A stretch of 61,862 nt of DNA from a virus, in the IMG/VR virus record IMGVR_UViG_3300033141_002737, positions 1 to 61,862 of that record; one strand, given 5' to 3'. Under the pieces are notes generated by a model. It saw only the letters and a program-made list of their open reading frames with translations, made no database searches and was not told the DNA's origin. Position numbers and translations under genes: made by a program. Positions 32,229 to 39,942 of the stretch are shown here, piece by piece; positions within the stretch are counted from its first letter, which is position 1, and each line of letters opens with the position of its first letter.

Positions 32229-32280
32229 CTTAATATATCTTAATAAAACACTTTAAATTTTACTAAATATATTATATAAT
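32229..32280 (+). promoter_or_regulatory. Early-type internal promoter with tandem operator
   Basis: CTTAATAT (32229-32236), AT, CTTAATAA (32239-32246), AACAC, -35 TTTAAA (32252-32257), 17 bp, -10 TATAAT (32275-32280). The spacing equals that of the other copies, while the -35 is the most divergent. It would boost the replication initiator and later genes. Confidence 0.75.
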
Positions 32281-32309
32281 AATAGTTAAACCCTATAAGA
32301 GAGTATAAT

Positions 32310-33113
32310 ATGGAACAAAAAGATAAGAAAAATGCTAAAGGAATTTGGCTTCCAATTGAAATATATTTAGATAATAATCTAAATTGGACGGAGAGAATTC
32401 TATTAATTGAGATAAATAGTTTGGATAAAGATAAAGGATGTTTCGCTTCTAATTCCTATTTTGCTCAATTACTTAATACCTCTGAAACTACAATAAGTAT
32501 ATCTATATCTAAATTAAAGAGATTAGGATATATTATATTAGACTCTTTTGATGGGAGGGCTAGAACCTTAAAAACAGTCTTTAAGTTTCCTAAAAGTCTG
32601 CCTTTAAGTTCTCTTAAAAGCTGCCCTAAAGAGAACTTAAAACATAGTAATATATATAATAATATATATATTAATAAGAGTTTAGTTAATAAAAATTTAA
32701 ATAATAATTTAGATATTAACTTAAATAAATCAATTAGAGAGGAAATTAAAAATTCTACTCAAGAGGTGAAATCACCTAAAGTTAAAAAAGATTTAAAATT
32801 TAATATTAGAGAGTATACGAAGAATAAAGAATTAATTAATAGTTTAGATGAATTTATAAAACATTATCATCAGACATTTAATTATAGAATTAGTTATAAA
32901 AGTTTTGAATTAAAATTAAAGAAATTAGATGAATTAACTAAAGAGGATGAAAATAAAATTAAAATAGTAAATTTAGCTATTGAAAAGGGATGGAAAAATT
33001 TTTATTTAGAATCAAAGTTTGTAAACAATAAGCAAGAAAATTTTCTTCAGAATACTCGTGAAGAGCATGAAAAGAAAAAAGAAGAGGATGAAATATTAGA
33101 TGTTGAATTTTAA
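32310..33113 (+). CDS. Replication initiator with winged-helix domain, 267 aa
   Basis: Residues 12-90 form a helix-turn-helix_36-type winged helix: LNWTERILLIEINSLD, then CFASNSYFAQLLN, TSETTISISISKLKRLGYI. The rest is an Asn/Lys/Ile-rich linker and a charged C-terminal region. Proteins of this layout (DnaD-like or phage replisome organiser) precede a DnaC-type loader and a DnaB-type helicase, as here. It probably binds an origin, perhaps in its own coding sequence. Confidence 0.75.
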   Translation: MEQKDKKNAKGIWLPIEIYLDNNLNWTERILLIEINSLDKDKGCFASNSYFAQLLNTSETTISISISKLKRLGYIILDSFDGRARTLKTVFKFPKSLPLSSLKSCPKENLKHSNIYNNIYINKSLVNKNLNNNLDINLNKSIREEIKNSTQEVKSPKVKKDLKFNIREYTKNKELINSLDEFIKHYHQTFNYRISYKSFELKLKKLDELTKEDENKIKIVNLAIEKGWKNFYLESKFVNNKQENFLQNTREEHEKKKEEDEILDVEF

Positions 33114-33792
33114 TAAAGAAGATTGTTGGTATAGAAATGTATGTAATAAATATAATACTAAAGAATGTTATTCTGGATGTGTTAGACACCTAGAAATGAA
33201 TTATTTAATACAGAGTAGTAATATTCCCCCAATTTTACAGTATCCTGTTATATTAAAACCCAGTAAATTAGATTTAAAGGTATTTCAACAATTAAGTAGT
33301 AAAAAAGATAATATATTTAGTTTTGTAAATGGAGGAAGAGATTTATATATTTATTCTAAAAATAGTGGAAACGGAAAAACTACTTGGGCAGTTAAATTAA
33401 TGTTAAAATATTTTGATGAAATCTGGTCTGGAAATGGTTTTGAGTGTAAAGGTTTATTTATTCATACACCTAGTTTTTTGCTTAGAATTAAAACCGCTTT
33501 TAATAAGGTAGATGTAGAATTAAATAAGTTAATGATACTTTTAAATACCGTTCCTTTAGTGATATGGGATGATATTATTGTTACAGATATTAAGAATTAT
33601 GATTATTCGGTTTTATTAAGTTTTATAAATATTCGGAATAATTATAATCTTTCTAATATATATACAAGTAATTTAAATGGAGATGAGTTAATGGAAAAAT
33701 TAGGCGAACGATTATTTAGTAGAATTTATGAAAAATCTCAAAAAATTGAATTTAAAGGAGCAGATAGAAGAGGAGATTTTTACTATGATTAA
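33100..33792 (+). CDS. DnaC-like helicase loader ATPase
   Basis: AAA+ motifs: Walker A in YSKNSGNGKTTW at about residues 85-96, Walker B in VPLVIWDDI at about 150. Residues 9-27 have four Cys (CWYRNVC, KECYSGC) that may bind zinc. The length and position between initiator and helicase fit a loader of the DnaB hexamer. It overlaps the neighbours at both ends. Confidence 0.85.
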   Translation: MLNFNKEDCWYRNVCNKYNTKECYSGCVRHLEMNYLIQSSNIPPILQYPVILKPSKLDLKVFQQLSSKKDNIFSFVNGGRDLYIYSKNSGNGKTTWAVKLMLKYFDEIWSGNGFECKGLFIHTPSFLLRIKTAFNKVDVELNKLMILLNTVPLVIWDDIIVTDIKNYDYSVLLSFINIRNNYNLSNIYTSNLNGDELMEKLGERLFSRIYEKSQKIEFKGADRRGDFYYD

Positions 33793-33955
33793 ATTATTAA
33801 AAGATAATAGAGTATACTTAGCTATACCATTTAATGAAGATGGATATGAAATTATTAGAGAAGATAAAAGTGAAGATTCTAATTGTGGTTTCATAGGTAT
33901 AGAAGGATTAGATTATCAAATAAATCAAGCATTATGGGTAAAATTAAGAAGGTAA
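33785..33955 (+). CDS. Hypothetical protein, 56 aa
   Basis: The ATG at 33785 overlaps the end of the loader gene and follows GAGGAGATTT. A longer frame from 33728 is mostly inside the loader gene and lacks a ribosome binding site. Acidic alpha/beta protein. No family was recognised. Confidence 0.55.
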   Translation: MIKLLKDNRVYLAIPFNEDGYEIIREDKSEDSNCGFIGIEGLDYQINQALWVKLRR

Positions 33956-33958
33956 ATA

Positions 33959-35236
33959 ATGATTCAATTTCAAATTTTAAATAAAATTTTATCAGATAAG
34001 AGTTTTGATTTAGTAATTATTAATGGACTAACTGAAGATCATTTTAGTAATTATAAAGATGAATTTAATTTCATAAAAAATCATTATGAAGTTTATAAGA
34101 ATGTACCGGATAAAATTACATTTGTAGATAAATTTGATTACTGGGATATAATAGAATGCACAGAATCGGATCAATATCTATTACAAACACTTCAAGAAGA
34201 TATTCAATTTAAGGTAGGAGCCGATATAATTAATAATGTAGTTCCAATACTTGAAAAGGATGCTAACGAAGGAACTGAATATCTTATAAAAAGATTACCC
34301 GAACTAAATATTAATTTAAGTATTGGAGGAGTGGATTTAACTAAAAGCGCGGAAATAAGGTATAATGCATACTTAGATAATAAAAACTTTACTCAAGATA
34401 AATTAATTAAAACAGGATTTCCAGAAATGGATGAAATTTTATATGGATGGTTACCAGGAGAGGATTTAATTACAGTTTTAGGTAGAATTAATGAGGGTAA
34501 ATCTTGGATAATGACTCAATTAGCGGTAGCCGCTTGGTTACAAGGAAAACGAGTTGCTATGTATAATAGTGAGATGTCATCTAATATTGCTGGATATAGA
34601 GTAGATACATTATTATCTAACATTTCTAATACAGCATTATTCACAAAGAATAAAATTATTCACGAAGAGTATAAGAATCATATTGAAGAATTTAAAAAGA
34701 AGAATAATTGTTTTTTAGTTGCAACTAAGAAGGAATTAAATGGAAATCTTACTATATCTAAAATTAAAACACTAATAGAGAAGAATAAATTAGATGTGTT
34801 CTTTATTGATCAATATTCAGGAATGGTAGATGAAAATGCTACAAAGTGGGAGGATCGAAAAGCTAAATATGCTAGAATAGCTGAGGAATTAATGGATATT
34901 AGTATGCAATATAAAATTCCTATCATAGGAGCTGTACAAGCGAATAGGAAATCAATTGAAAATAAGGATAAAGAAGATAGTGTACCCGAATTAGATAATA
35001 TTAGTGATGCGGATGAAATAGGAGCTTTATCTACTAGAGTTATATCTTTAAGAAATATAGGAGCAGGATTAAAATTTAAGATAATTAAAAATAGGTATGG
35101 AAATAAAGGAGATTCTTTTTTATATTATTGGGATATTGATAAGGGTACATTTACACTTATACCGAGTAATTCCAGTTCAGATAAAAAGAAAATAGAAAAT
35201 AGAAAGAAATATAATGATAAGACTGATGCGTTTTAG
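33959..35236 (+). CDS. dnaB: Replicative helicase, DnaB-like
   Basis: The C-terminal RecA-like ATPase is clear: LIKTGFPEMDEILYGWLPGE at about 137-156, Walker A GRINEGKSW at about 164-172, and Walker B LDVFFIDQYSGM at about 278-289. The arginine-finger and DNA loop regions follow. The N-terminal domain of about 130 residues is divergent. The 5' to 3' hexameric helicase unwinds phage DNA and is loaded by the preceding DnaC-like protein. Confidence 0.88.
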   Translation: MIQFQILNKILSDKSFDLVIINGLTEDHFSNYKDEFNFIKNHYEVYKNVPDKITFVDKFDYWDIIECTESDQYLLQTLQEDIQFKVGADIINNVVPILEKDANEGTEYLIKRLPELNINLSIGGVDLTKSAEIRYNAYLDNKNFTQDKLIKTGFPEMDEILYGWLPGEDLITVLGRINEGKSWIMTQLAVAAWLQGKRVAMYNSEMSSNIAGYRVDTLLSNISNTALFTKNKIIHEEYKNHIEEFKKKNNCFLVATKKELNGNLTISKIKTLIEKNKLDVFFIDQYSGMVDENATKWEDRKAKYARIAEELMDISMQYKIPIIGAVQANRKSIENKDKEDSVPELDNISDADEIGALSTRVISLRNIGAGLKFKIIKNRYGNKGDSFLYYWDIDKGTFTLIPSNSSSDKKKIENRKKYNDKTDAF

Positions 35237-35248
35237 AAAGGATAAATT

Positions 35249-35500
35249 ATGAAAGATGAATTTAAGAAAGATAAATTAAAGTGTGGAGCATTACGAAAAT
35301 TTTGTGTACTTAAATTGGAAGATGTGGATTTTTTAAGTTATATGAAACAAGAGCAATTAGAACATATTTGTAAGATGATAGATTTTAATAGACGTCAGAT
35401 AAACAAAAAAACAGATAATGAATATTTGGTTATAAATATGGATGAGCCATACGCTGAAAAGGTAAAAGCAATTTTAATTGAAAATAATCACTGGGGTTAA
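35249..35500 (+). CDS. Hypothetical protein, 83 aa
   Basis: A basic N-terminus and helical body, with two Cys (KLKCGALRKFCVLKLED). Possibly a small ATPase- or helicase-associated protein by position only. AGAAAGGAT precedes the ATG. Confidence 0.6.
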   Translation: MKDEFKKDKLKCGALRKFCVLKLEDVDFLSYMKQEQLEHICKMIDFNRRQINKKTDNEYLVINMDEPYAEKVKAILIENNHWG

Positions 35501-35502
35501 TA

Positions 35503-35844
35503 ATGGGATATTTAAGTAAAATTTCAAATACAGATATAAAAATTCTACAAAAGCAGGAATATATTAAAATGTCTATTATAGAAGTTAGTGTTATTAAATA
35601 TCAGTCGATTGTACCCAGTTATGATAATTTAAGGAAGGGCAAGGAAGATAAACCTAGATATGAACATAGAATAGAGTTTGCAATACAATATCCAAACGGT
35701 AAATTAAAAGCTTATAAATTAATTAGAAATAAAGATAAAAAGATGGAAAATTATTATAAAATATATAAAGAGGTTTTAATATATTTAAAAAAAGAGTGTA
35801 AAATATTAACAGGTATAAATAAGATAGATATAAAAAGGGATTAA
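35503..35844 (+). CDS. Hypothetical basic protein, 113 aa
   Basis: Strongly basic throughout, with NGKLKAYKLIRNKDKK in the second half. Nucleic-acid binding is plausible but no motif is visible. A start at 35569 (MSIIEV) is also possible. Position between helicase and aminotransferase-like genes. Confidence 0.5.
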   Translation: MGYLSKISNTDIKILQKQEYIKMSIIEVSVIKYQSIVPSYDNLRKGKEDKPRYEHRIEFAIQYPNGKLKAYKLIRNKDKKMENYYKIYKEVLIYLKKECKILTGINKIDIKRD

Positions 35845-35847
35845 ATA

Positions 35848-36714
35848 ATGTTTGGACCAAATACTCATTTTATAAATGTGGCTGTAATTAGTTATTCACA
35901 TAGGGATAAAGAATTTTTAAATTTATATGAAAAATTTATTAATAATTTTAAGGATGTATTTAAATTACATGATTACGATATTATGCTTATTCCAGGTAGT
36001 GGAACGGTGGGAATAGAGGCTTTAATGTTTTCATCTAAATGGGGAATGAATGTATCACCTATTATAGGGAAATTTCATCAAAGATGGTATGAGATGGCTA
36101 GGCAATATAATAAGAATAACGATTACTTTTTTAAACTATATTGCCAATTAGAGACGAGTATCTCTAAATATTATGAAGAAGGAGGGTGCATAGTAGATTG
36201 TATAAGTTCCTTCCCTTATTATAACATTCCAAAAGATACAAAGGCATTCGTATTAAGTTCTAATAAGCAATTAGGTAGCTATACTGGTATCTCTATAGTA
36301 GGGATTAAGAAGGATCATTGGATGCATTTTATAGGCGCAGATACTATGTCTTATTTAAATTTAGCTCGATATAAAAGATATGCAAAATCATCTCAAACTC
36401 CTTCAACTTTTCCAAGTCATATATTAGAACACTTAAATTCAAATTTAATTCATTTTAGTACAGATGCATTAAGAGAACGTATAAATAGGATTTCAGATAG
36501 AATTGTAGAAGAAGTAGGAGAAGATAATATTATAGGAGAGGGGCGATGTCCAGTAATTACAATCAAGAAATCTGCTATACCTAATGAGATAGCGGCGGAG
36601 TATAATTTATATGGATTAAATACAAATTCAGCCTATTATCAAATTTTTACATACTCTTGTTATGAAGTGGACTATAATGAATTCTTAATAAAATTAAGGT
36701 GGGTTAGAAAATGA
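35848..36714 (+). CDS. Compact class V aminotransferase-like PLP protein, 288 aa
   Basis: It follows the fold-type I class V pattern: N-terminal VISYSHRDKEF at about residues 13-23, IPGSGTVGIEAL at about 48-59 (phosphate-binding loop), GKFHQRWYEMA at about 74-84, VDCISSFPYY at about 116-125 with Asp117 where the PLP ring nitrogen partner should be, and SSNKQLGSYTG at about 137-147 with Lys140 as the Schiff-base lysine. About 60 residues between the R-W and Asp elements are missing relative to 2-aminoethylphosphonate or alanine-glyoxylate aminotransferases. Substrate unknown. Confidence 0.65.
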   Translation: MFGPNTHFINVAVISYSHRDKEFLNLYEKFINNFKDVFKLHDYDIMLIPGSGTVGIEALMFSSKWGMNVSPIIGKFHQRWYEMARQYNKNNDYFFKLYCQLETSISKYYEEGGCIVDCISSFPYYNIPKDTKAFVLSSNKQLGSYTGISIVGIKKDHWMHFIGADTMSYLNLARYKRYAKSSQTPSTFPSHILEHLNSNLIHFSTDALRERINRISDRIVEEVGEDNIIGEGRCPVITIKKSAIPNEIAAEYNLYGLNTNSAYYQIFTYSCYEVDYNEFLIKLRWVRK

Positions 36715-36926
36715 AATGTTCGTATTGTGGGAATCAATTTAAGCAGGTTAAATTTACAGAGATTAAACTTAAATTTATTAGTATGCATTTGTGCAATAGA
36801 TGTTTTAGAAATATATTTAAGCGTGTATTTAAAACTTCAGATAGATATGTATATTTAAAATTAAAGCAAGAGTTTTGTAAAACATACAAAAAATTATTTA
36901 GGATATTAAGATTAATAAGGGATTGA
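36711..36926 (+). CDS. Zinc-finger small protein, 71 aa
   Basis: Two C-x2-C pairs (KCSYCGNQF at residues 2-10 and LCNRCFRNI at about 27-35) form a zinc ribbon. The remainder is very basic (KRVFKTSD, CKTYKKLFRILR). It overlaps the aminotransferase-like gene by 4 bases. Role unknown, possibly nucleic-acid binding. Confidence 0.65.
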   Translation: MKCSYCGNQFKQVKFTEIKLKFISMHLCNRCFRNIFKRVFKTSDRYVYLKLKQEFCKTYKKLFRILRLIRD

Positions 36927-36929
36927 GAG

Positions 36930-37265
36930 ATGAATAAATTTGGAATTAAATTACGAGAGTTAAGATTAAGTAAAGGTTTATCACAGAAGGATATAACGGA
37001 TTTAACTCAATTACCAAGGCCCGTGATTTCAATGTATGAGACAGGTGCTAGGTATCCTTCAAAAAAGAATTATAAACTATTATGTAGAAGTTTAGAAGTT
37101 ACAGAAGTAGAGCTTTCTTGGGAGTATAGAACTAAAAAATTATTATTAATTAGACTTAATAAGTTAGAAAAAGAAAATTTTAAATTACAGCAGGTAATTA
37201 TAAGATGTCCTATGTGTCAAGTTAGAAAAAGATTAGATAGGGTGGATAATGTTACAGGTAGGTAA
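36930..37265 (+). CDS. XRE-family helix-turn-helix regulator, 111 aa
   Basis: Residues 6-62 are a Cro/CI-type HTH: LRELRLSKGLSQKDIT, then LPRPVISMYETGARYPSKKN. Residues 75-100 are a short coil, and RCPMCQVRKR gives a C-x2-C near the end. It lies in the middle of the replication operon and may regulate its promoters or the virion genes. It overlaps the primase gene by 17 bases. Confidence 0.8.
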   Translation: MNKFGIKLRELRLSKGLSQKDITDLTQLPRPVISMYETGARYPSKKNYKLLCRSLEVTEVELSWEYRTKKLLLIRLNKLEKENFKLQQVIIRCPMCQVRKRLDRVDNVTGR

Positions 37266-38202
37266 TAAATTTATATTAAATCCTATAGAAGAGATATTAG
37301 AGGTATTAAGAATTCAATTACATCAAGCTGGAATTGATAAATTAAATTCCATTAAAGTATCAGGAAATAATATACAAATATCTTGTCCAATTCATAAAGA
37401 GGGTAAAGAAAGAAAACCTTCTTGTGGTATAAGTATCGTAGAAAATCCTAAAACTCCGATGGGAACTGTCCATTGCTTTACTTGTAGTTATAGAGCTAAT
37501 TTTCAAGAATTTGTTAGTAATTGCTTTAATTATAATGATCATGGAAGATTTGGATCTAACTGGTTAATACAGAATTTTATAGTAGGTGTGAATACTCAAA
37601 GAACTATAAATAGAGTAGGGAATAGGAAAGAAATTAAATTAAATACTTATATAGAAGAGGAGGAATTAGATTCTTATAGATATATTCATAGCTATATGTA
37701 TAAGAGAAAGTTAACAGATGAAATTATTGAAAAATTTGATGTGGGTTATGATAAAGAAACTAAATGTTTAACTTTTCCAGTATGGGATAAGGAAGGTAAT
37801 TGTTTATTTATAGCGAGAAGAAGTGTGAATACTAAATATTTTAAATATCCGGAAAAAGTTAAGAAGCCTTTATATGGACGACATTTTATAACAGATACCA
37901 TTAAGACTATAATTATATGTGAATCCATAATAAATACATTAACTTGCTGGGTGTATGGGAAACCCTCTATAGCTTTGATAGGATTAGGTAATAAGCAACA
38001 AATAAGTGAATTAAGGAGATTAAATGTTAGAAAATATATCTTAGCTTTAGATCCGGATGAAGAGGGTCAGAATGCCGCTATGAGAATAAGAAAGTATTTA
38101 AAAGACTCTGGAAAAATTATTAGTGAGTTTAAACTTCCATTAGGATGTGATATTAATGATCTATCTAAAGAGGAATTTTTAAATTTAGAGGAAGTGTATT
38201 AA
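37249..38202 (+). CDS. dnaG: DnaG-type primase, small
   Basis: N-terminal CHC2-type zinc site: SCPIHKEG at about residues 44-51 and VHCFTCSY at about 74-81. The Toprim core is at about 215-300: TIIICESIINTLT, then LALDPDEEGQNAAM, with the D-x-D. At 317 residues it lacks the helicase-binding C-terminus of bacterial DnaG. It makes RNA primers for the phage replisome beside the DnaB-like helicase. Confidence 0.85.
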   Translation: MLQVGNKFILNPIEEILEVLRIQLHQAGIDKLNSIKVSGNNIQISCPIHKEGKERKPSCGISIVENPKTPMGTVHCFTCSYRANFQEFVSNCFNYNDHGRFGSNWLIQNFIVGVNTQRTINRVGNRKEIKLNTYIEEEELDSYRYIHSYMYKRKLTDEIIEKFDVGYDKETKCLTFPVWDKEGNCLFIARRSVNTKYFKYPEKVKKPLYGRHFITDTIKTIIICESIINTLTCWVYGKPSIALIGLGNKQQISELRRLNVRKYILALDPDEEGQNAAMRIRKYLKDSGKIISEFKLPLGCDINDLSKEEFLNLEEVY

Positions 38203-38230
38203 GAAATATTAATTTTTAAGTATAAAAGGA

Positions 38231-38259
38231 TTGTATTTTTTATATAACATATATATAAT
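38231..38259 (+). promoter_or_regulatory. Internal promoter without tandem operator
   Basis: TTGTAT (38231-38236), 17 bp, TATAAT (38254-38259) in the 115-base gap before gene 38318. The CTTAATAA pair is absent, so this may be a constitutive or middle promoter. Confidence 0.65.
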
Positions 38260-38317
38260 ATAAATATAAATAAAAAAAAATGTCATGTAGTAAATTATTA
38301 AAAGGAGCTTAAAAAAA

Positions 38318-39007
38318 ATGTCGAAACTAAAAGGTAAAAAATTTGTTTATGTAGGTACCAGTAGACCTGAATGGGTGGATGAGCAGGTTGAAGTAATTAG
38401 GGCAACTCTACAAAGTGTGACCGTGAAGTTTTCAGATGATAGTGAAGCTAAAGTTGCTTTGGCAGCATTTAAAAGAGATTTTGAAGAAGATCTTGCAGAA
38501 GAAGAGGATAACCAAGAAGAACAAGAACAAGAAGAAGAAGGACAAGAAGAAGAACAAGAAGAAGAAGAAGATAAACAAGAAGATAAACAAGAAGAAGAAG
38601 TTAAGTCGTCTAAGAAAGTTACTAAAAAAGAACCGAAACCTAAAAAAGAATCTAAATCTAAAAAAGAACCGAAACCCAAAAAAGATTACTCTAAAATAAG
38701 AGAAGAACTTATAAAATACTGTGAAAAGCAAAAATTTAGCTTAACAGAAAATCAACAATATGTAGGTATAAAGGATGAACAAAATTATGGCGCAATTGTA
38801 TTAACTAAATTCGGAGCTATTAGGGTAAAAAATATAGCTTTAGAGGGGTCTAGCTATGAAGCAGATAAATGGATTACGGGGACATACGATGCACAATTTT
38901 CTATGGATCGAGATATTAAAGAACTTATAGAAATTATTGAATTAGGTATAAAATTTTCTAATAAGTGTGTTGTTAAAACAGTTTCTAATAAGGATAAAAC
39001 TAAATAG
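38318..39007 (+). CDS. Low-complexity acidic/basic linker protein, 229 aa
   Basis: Residues 1-58 form a small beta domain (KFVYVGTSRPEWVDEQVEV). Residues 58-95 are almost entirely Glu and Gln, and residues 95-125 repeat K-K-E-P-K-P-K-K. A folded C-terminal domain (from 125) has TGTYDAQFSMDRD. At DNA level the acidic block is a GAA/CAA triplet repeat that is prone to expansion. It resembles phage DNA-binding tail-linked proteins but the role is unknown. A strong AAAGGAGC site and an upstream promoter suggest high expression. Confidence 0.6.
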   Translation: MSKLKGKKFVYVGTSRPEWVDEQVEVIRATLQSVTVKFSDDSEAKVALAAFKRDFEEDLAEEEDNQEEQEQEEEGQEEEQEEEEDKQEDKQEEEVKSSKKVTKKEPKPKKESKSKKEPKPKKDYSKIREELIKYCEKQKFSLTENQQYVGIKDEQNYGAIVLTKFGAIRVKNIALEGSSYEADKWITGTYDAQFSMDRDIKELIEIIELGIKFSNKCVVKTVSNKDKTK

Positions 39008-39027
39008 GGGAAAAGGAGGTGTTCGTT

Positions 39028-39081
39028 ATGTTAGGGTTACAATACTTAAAGGACTTAATGGATGTATTGTGTAAAATTTAA
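39028..39081 (+). CDS. Possible leader peptide, 17 aa
   Basis: A very strong AAAAGGAGGTG site precedes a 17-codon ORF that ends well before the SSB gene. No family could be assigned. It may be a regulatory upstream ORF for gene 39191. Confidence 0.4.
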   Translation: MLGLQYLKDLMDVLCKI

Positions 39082-39118
39082 TACCCTATATAGTATAAAA
39101 AGAAATCATGTATATAAA

Positions 39119-39143
39119 GGGAGTGTTAATAAAATACACTCCC
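39119..39143 (+). promoter_or_regulatory. Hairpin in the SSB leader
   Basis: GGGAGTGT (39119-39126) and ACACTCCC (39136-39143) form a perfect 8 bp stem with a 9-base loop, ending 48 bases before the SSB ATG. A C-rich tract (ACCCCGTCCCC) follows. No T run, so it is not a terminator. Translational or transcript-stability control is possible. Confidence 0.55.
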
Positions 39144-39190
39144 ACCCCGTCCCCTTAAGGTAGTTTAAAATAATAAAAAAAGGAGTTATA

Positions 39191-39907
39191 ATGGTAAGAG
39201 TTAATAGAGAAGTAGCTAAGGATTATATATCTTCGGGAGTTTATTTTGGATTAAAAAATGATGGAAATAAAGTAGAGGTTAGATTTCCATATAATAGTTT
39301 AGATGAACTATTTACTTATGATATAGTACATGATATAGGAGAACCTCAAAAATCTAAATATATAGATTGTTTAAGAGAACCCGAAGATTCTATAGATATG
39401 TGTCCATTCTGTGCTGCAGGTATGAATCCTAAAGCTAAATTATTTTTACAAGTATACGATGTGAAAGAAAAAGTTATGAAAATTTGGGATAGAGGAATTA
39501 CTTTAGAAGCTGGAATGATGAAGGACTTAAGAGATATTAGAAAAGATCCTATAATTGGAGCTATAATTCAAGTAGAAAGATTTGGAGCTAAAGGGGCCTC
39601 GGATACTACTTATGCATTTGATGTAATACCTGCGGATGAGGATGGAAAAGTATTAATAGATGATACTACTATGGAAGATCTACCCGATTTCGTAGATATA
39701 TATGAATTAAATATTGTAACCAAATTAAATAGTGAAGAGATGGAAATATATTTAGAGACAGATCAATTACCTAATAAAGATAATAAAAACAATAAAGAAG
39801 AAGTTAAACGAAGATTAAGTAATAGAGGCGAAGATACTAGAGGAGAAAAAACTAAAGCTAATAAGACTGGAGAAGGATCACGCAGAATAAGAAGTAAAAG
39901 ATTTTAA
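39191..39907 (+). CDS. ssb: Single-stranded DNA-binding protein (T4 gp32-like)
   Basis: The OB-fold core carries a zinc-site-like MCPFCAAGMNPKAK at about residues 73-86, then LFLQVYDVKEKVMKIWDRG at about 87-105, typical of gp32-like phage SSBs. The C-terminal tail is Lys/Asn/Arg-rich (residues 195-238), unlike the acidic tail of T4 gp32. It coats single strands for the family A polymerase that follows. Confidence 0.75.
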   Translation: MVRVNREVAKDYISSGVYFGLKNDGNKVEVRFPYNSLDELFTYDIVHDIGEPQKSKYIDCLREPEDSIDMCPFCAAGMNPKAKLFLQVYDVKEKVMKIWDRGITLEAGMMKDLRDIRKDPIIGAIIQVERFGAKGASDTTYAFDVIPADEDGKVLIDDTTMEDLPDFVDIYELNIVTKLNSEEMEIYLETDQLPNKDNKNNKEEVKRRLSNRGEDTRGEKTKANKTGEGSRRIRSKRF

Positions 39908-39942
39908 AAATATTAGAAATCATTTAGAAAGGATTTAATTTT

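Noticed and set aside
36930-37265. CI-type lysogeny repressor indicating a temperate phage
   Set aside because: No integrase, excisionase, Cro-like partner or attachment site was found, and the gene lies inside the replication operon.
38347-38731. Two minus-strand frames rich in Ser/Cys and Phe, and a plus-strand Lys-rich frame
   Set aside because: All three are produced by the GAA/CAA triplet repeat of gene 38318 in other frames.
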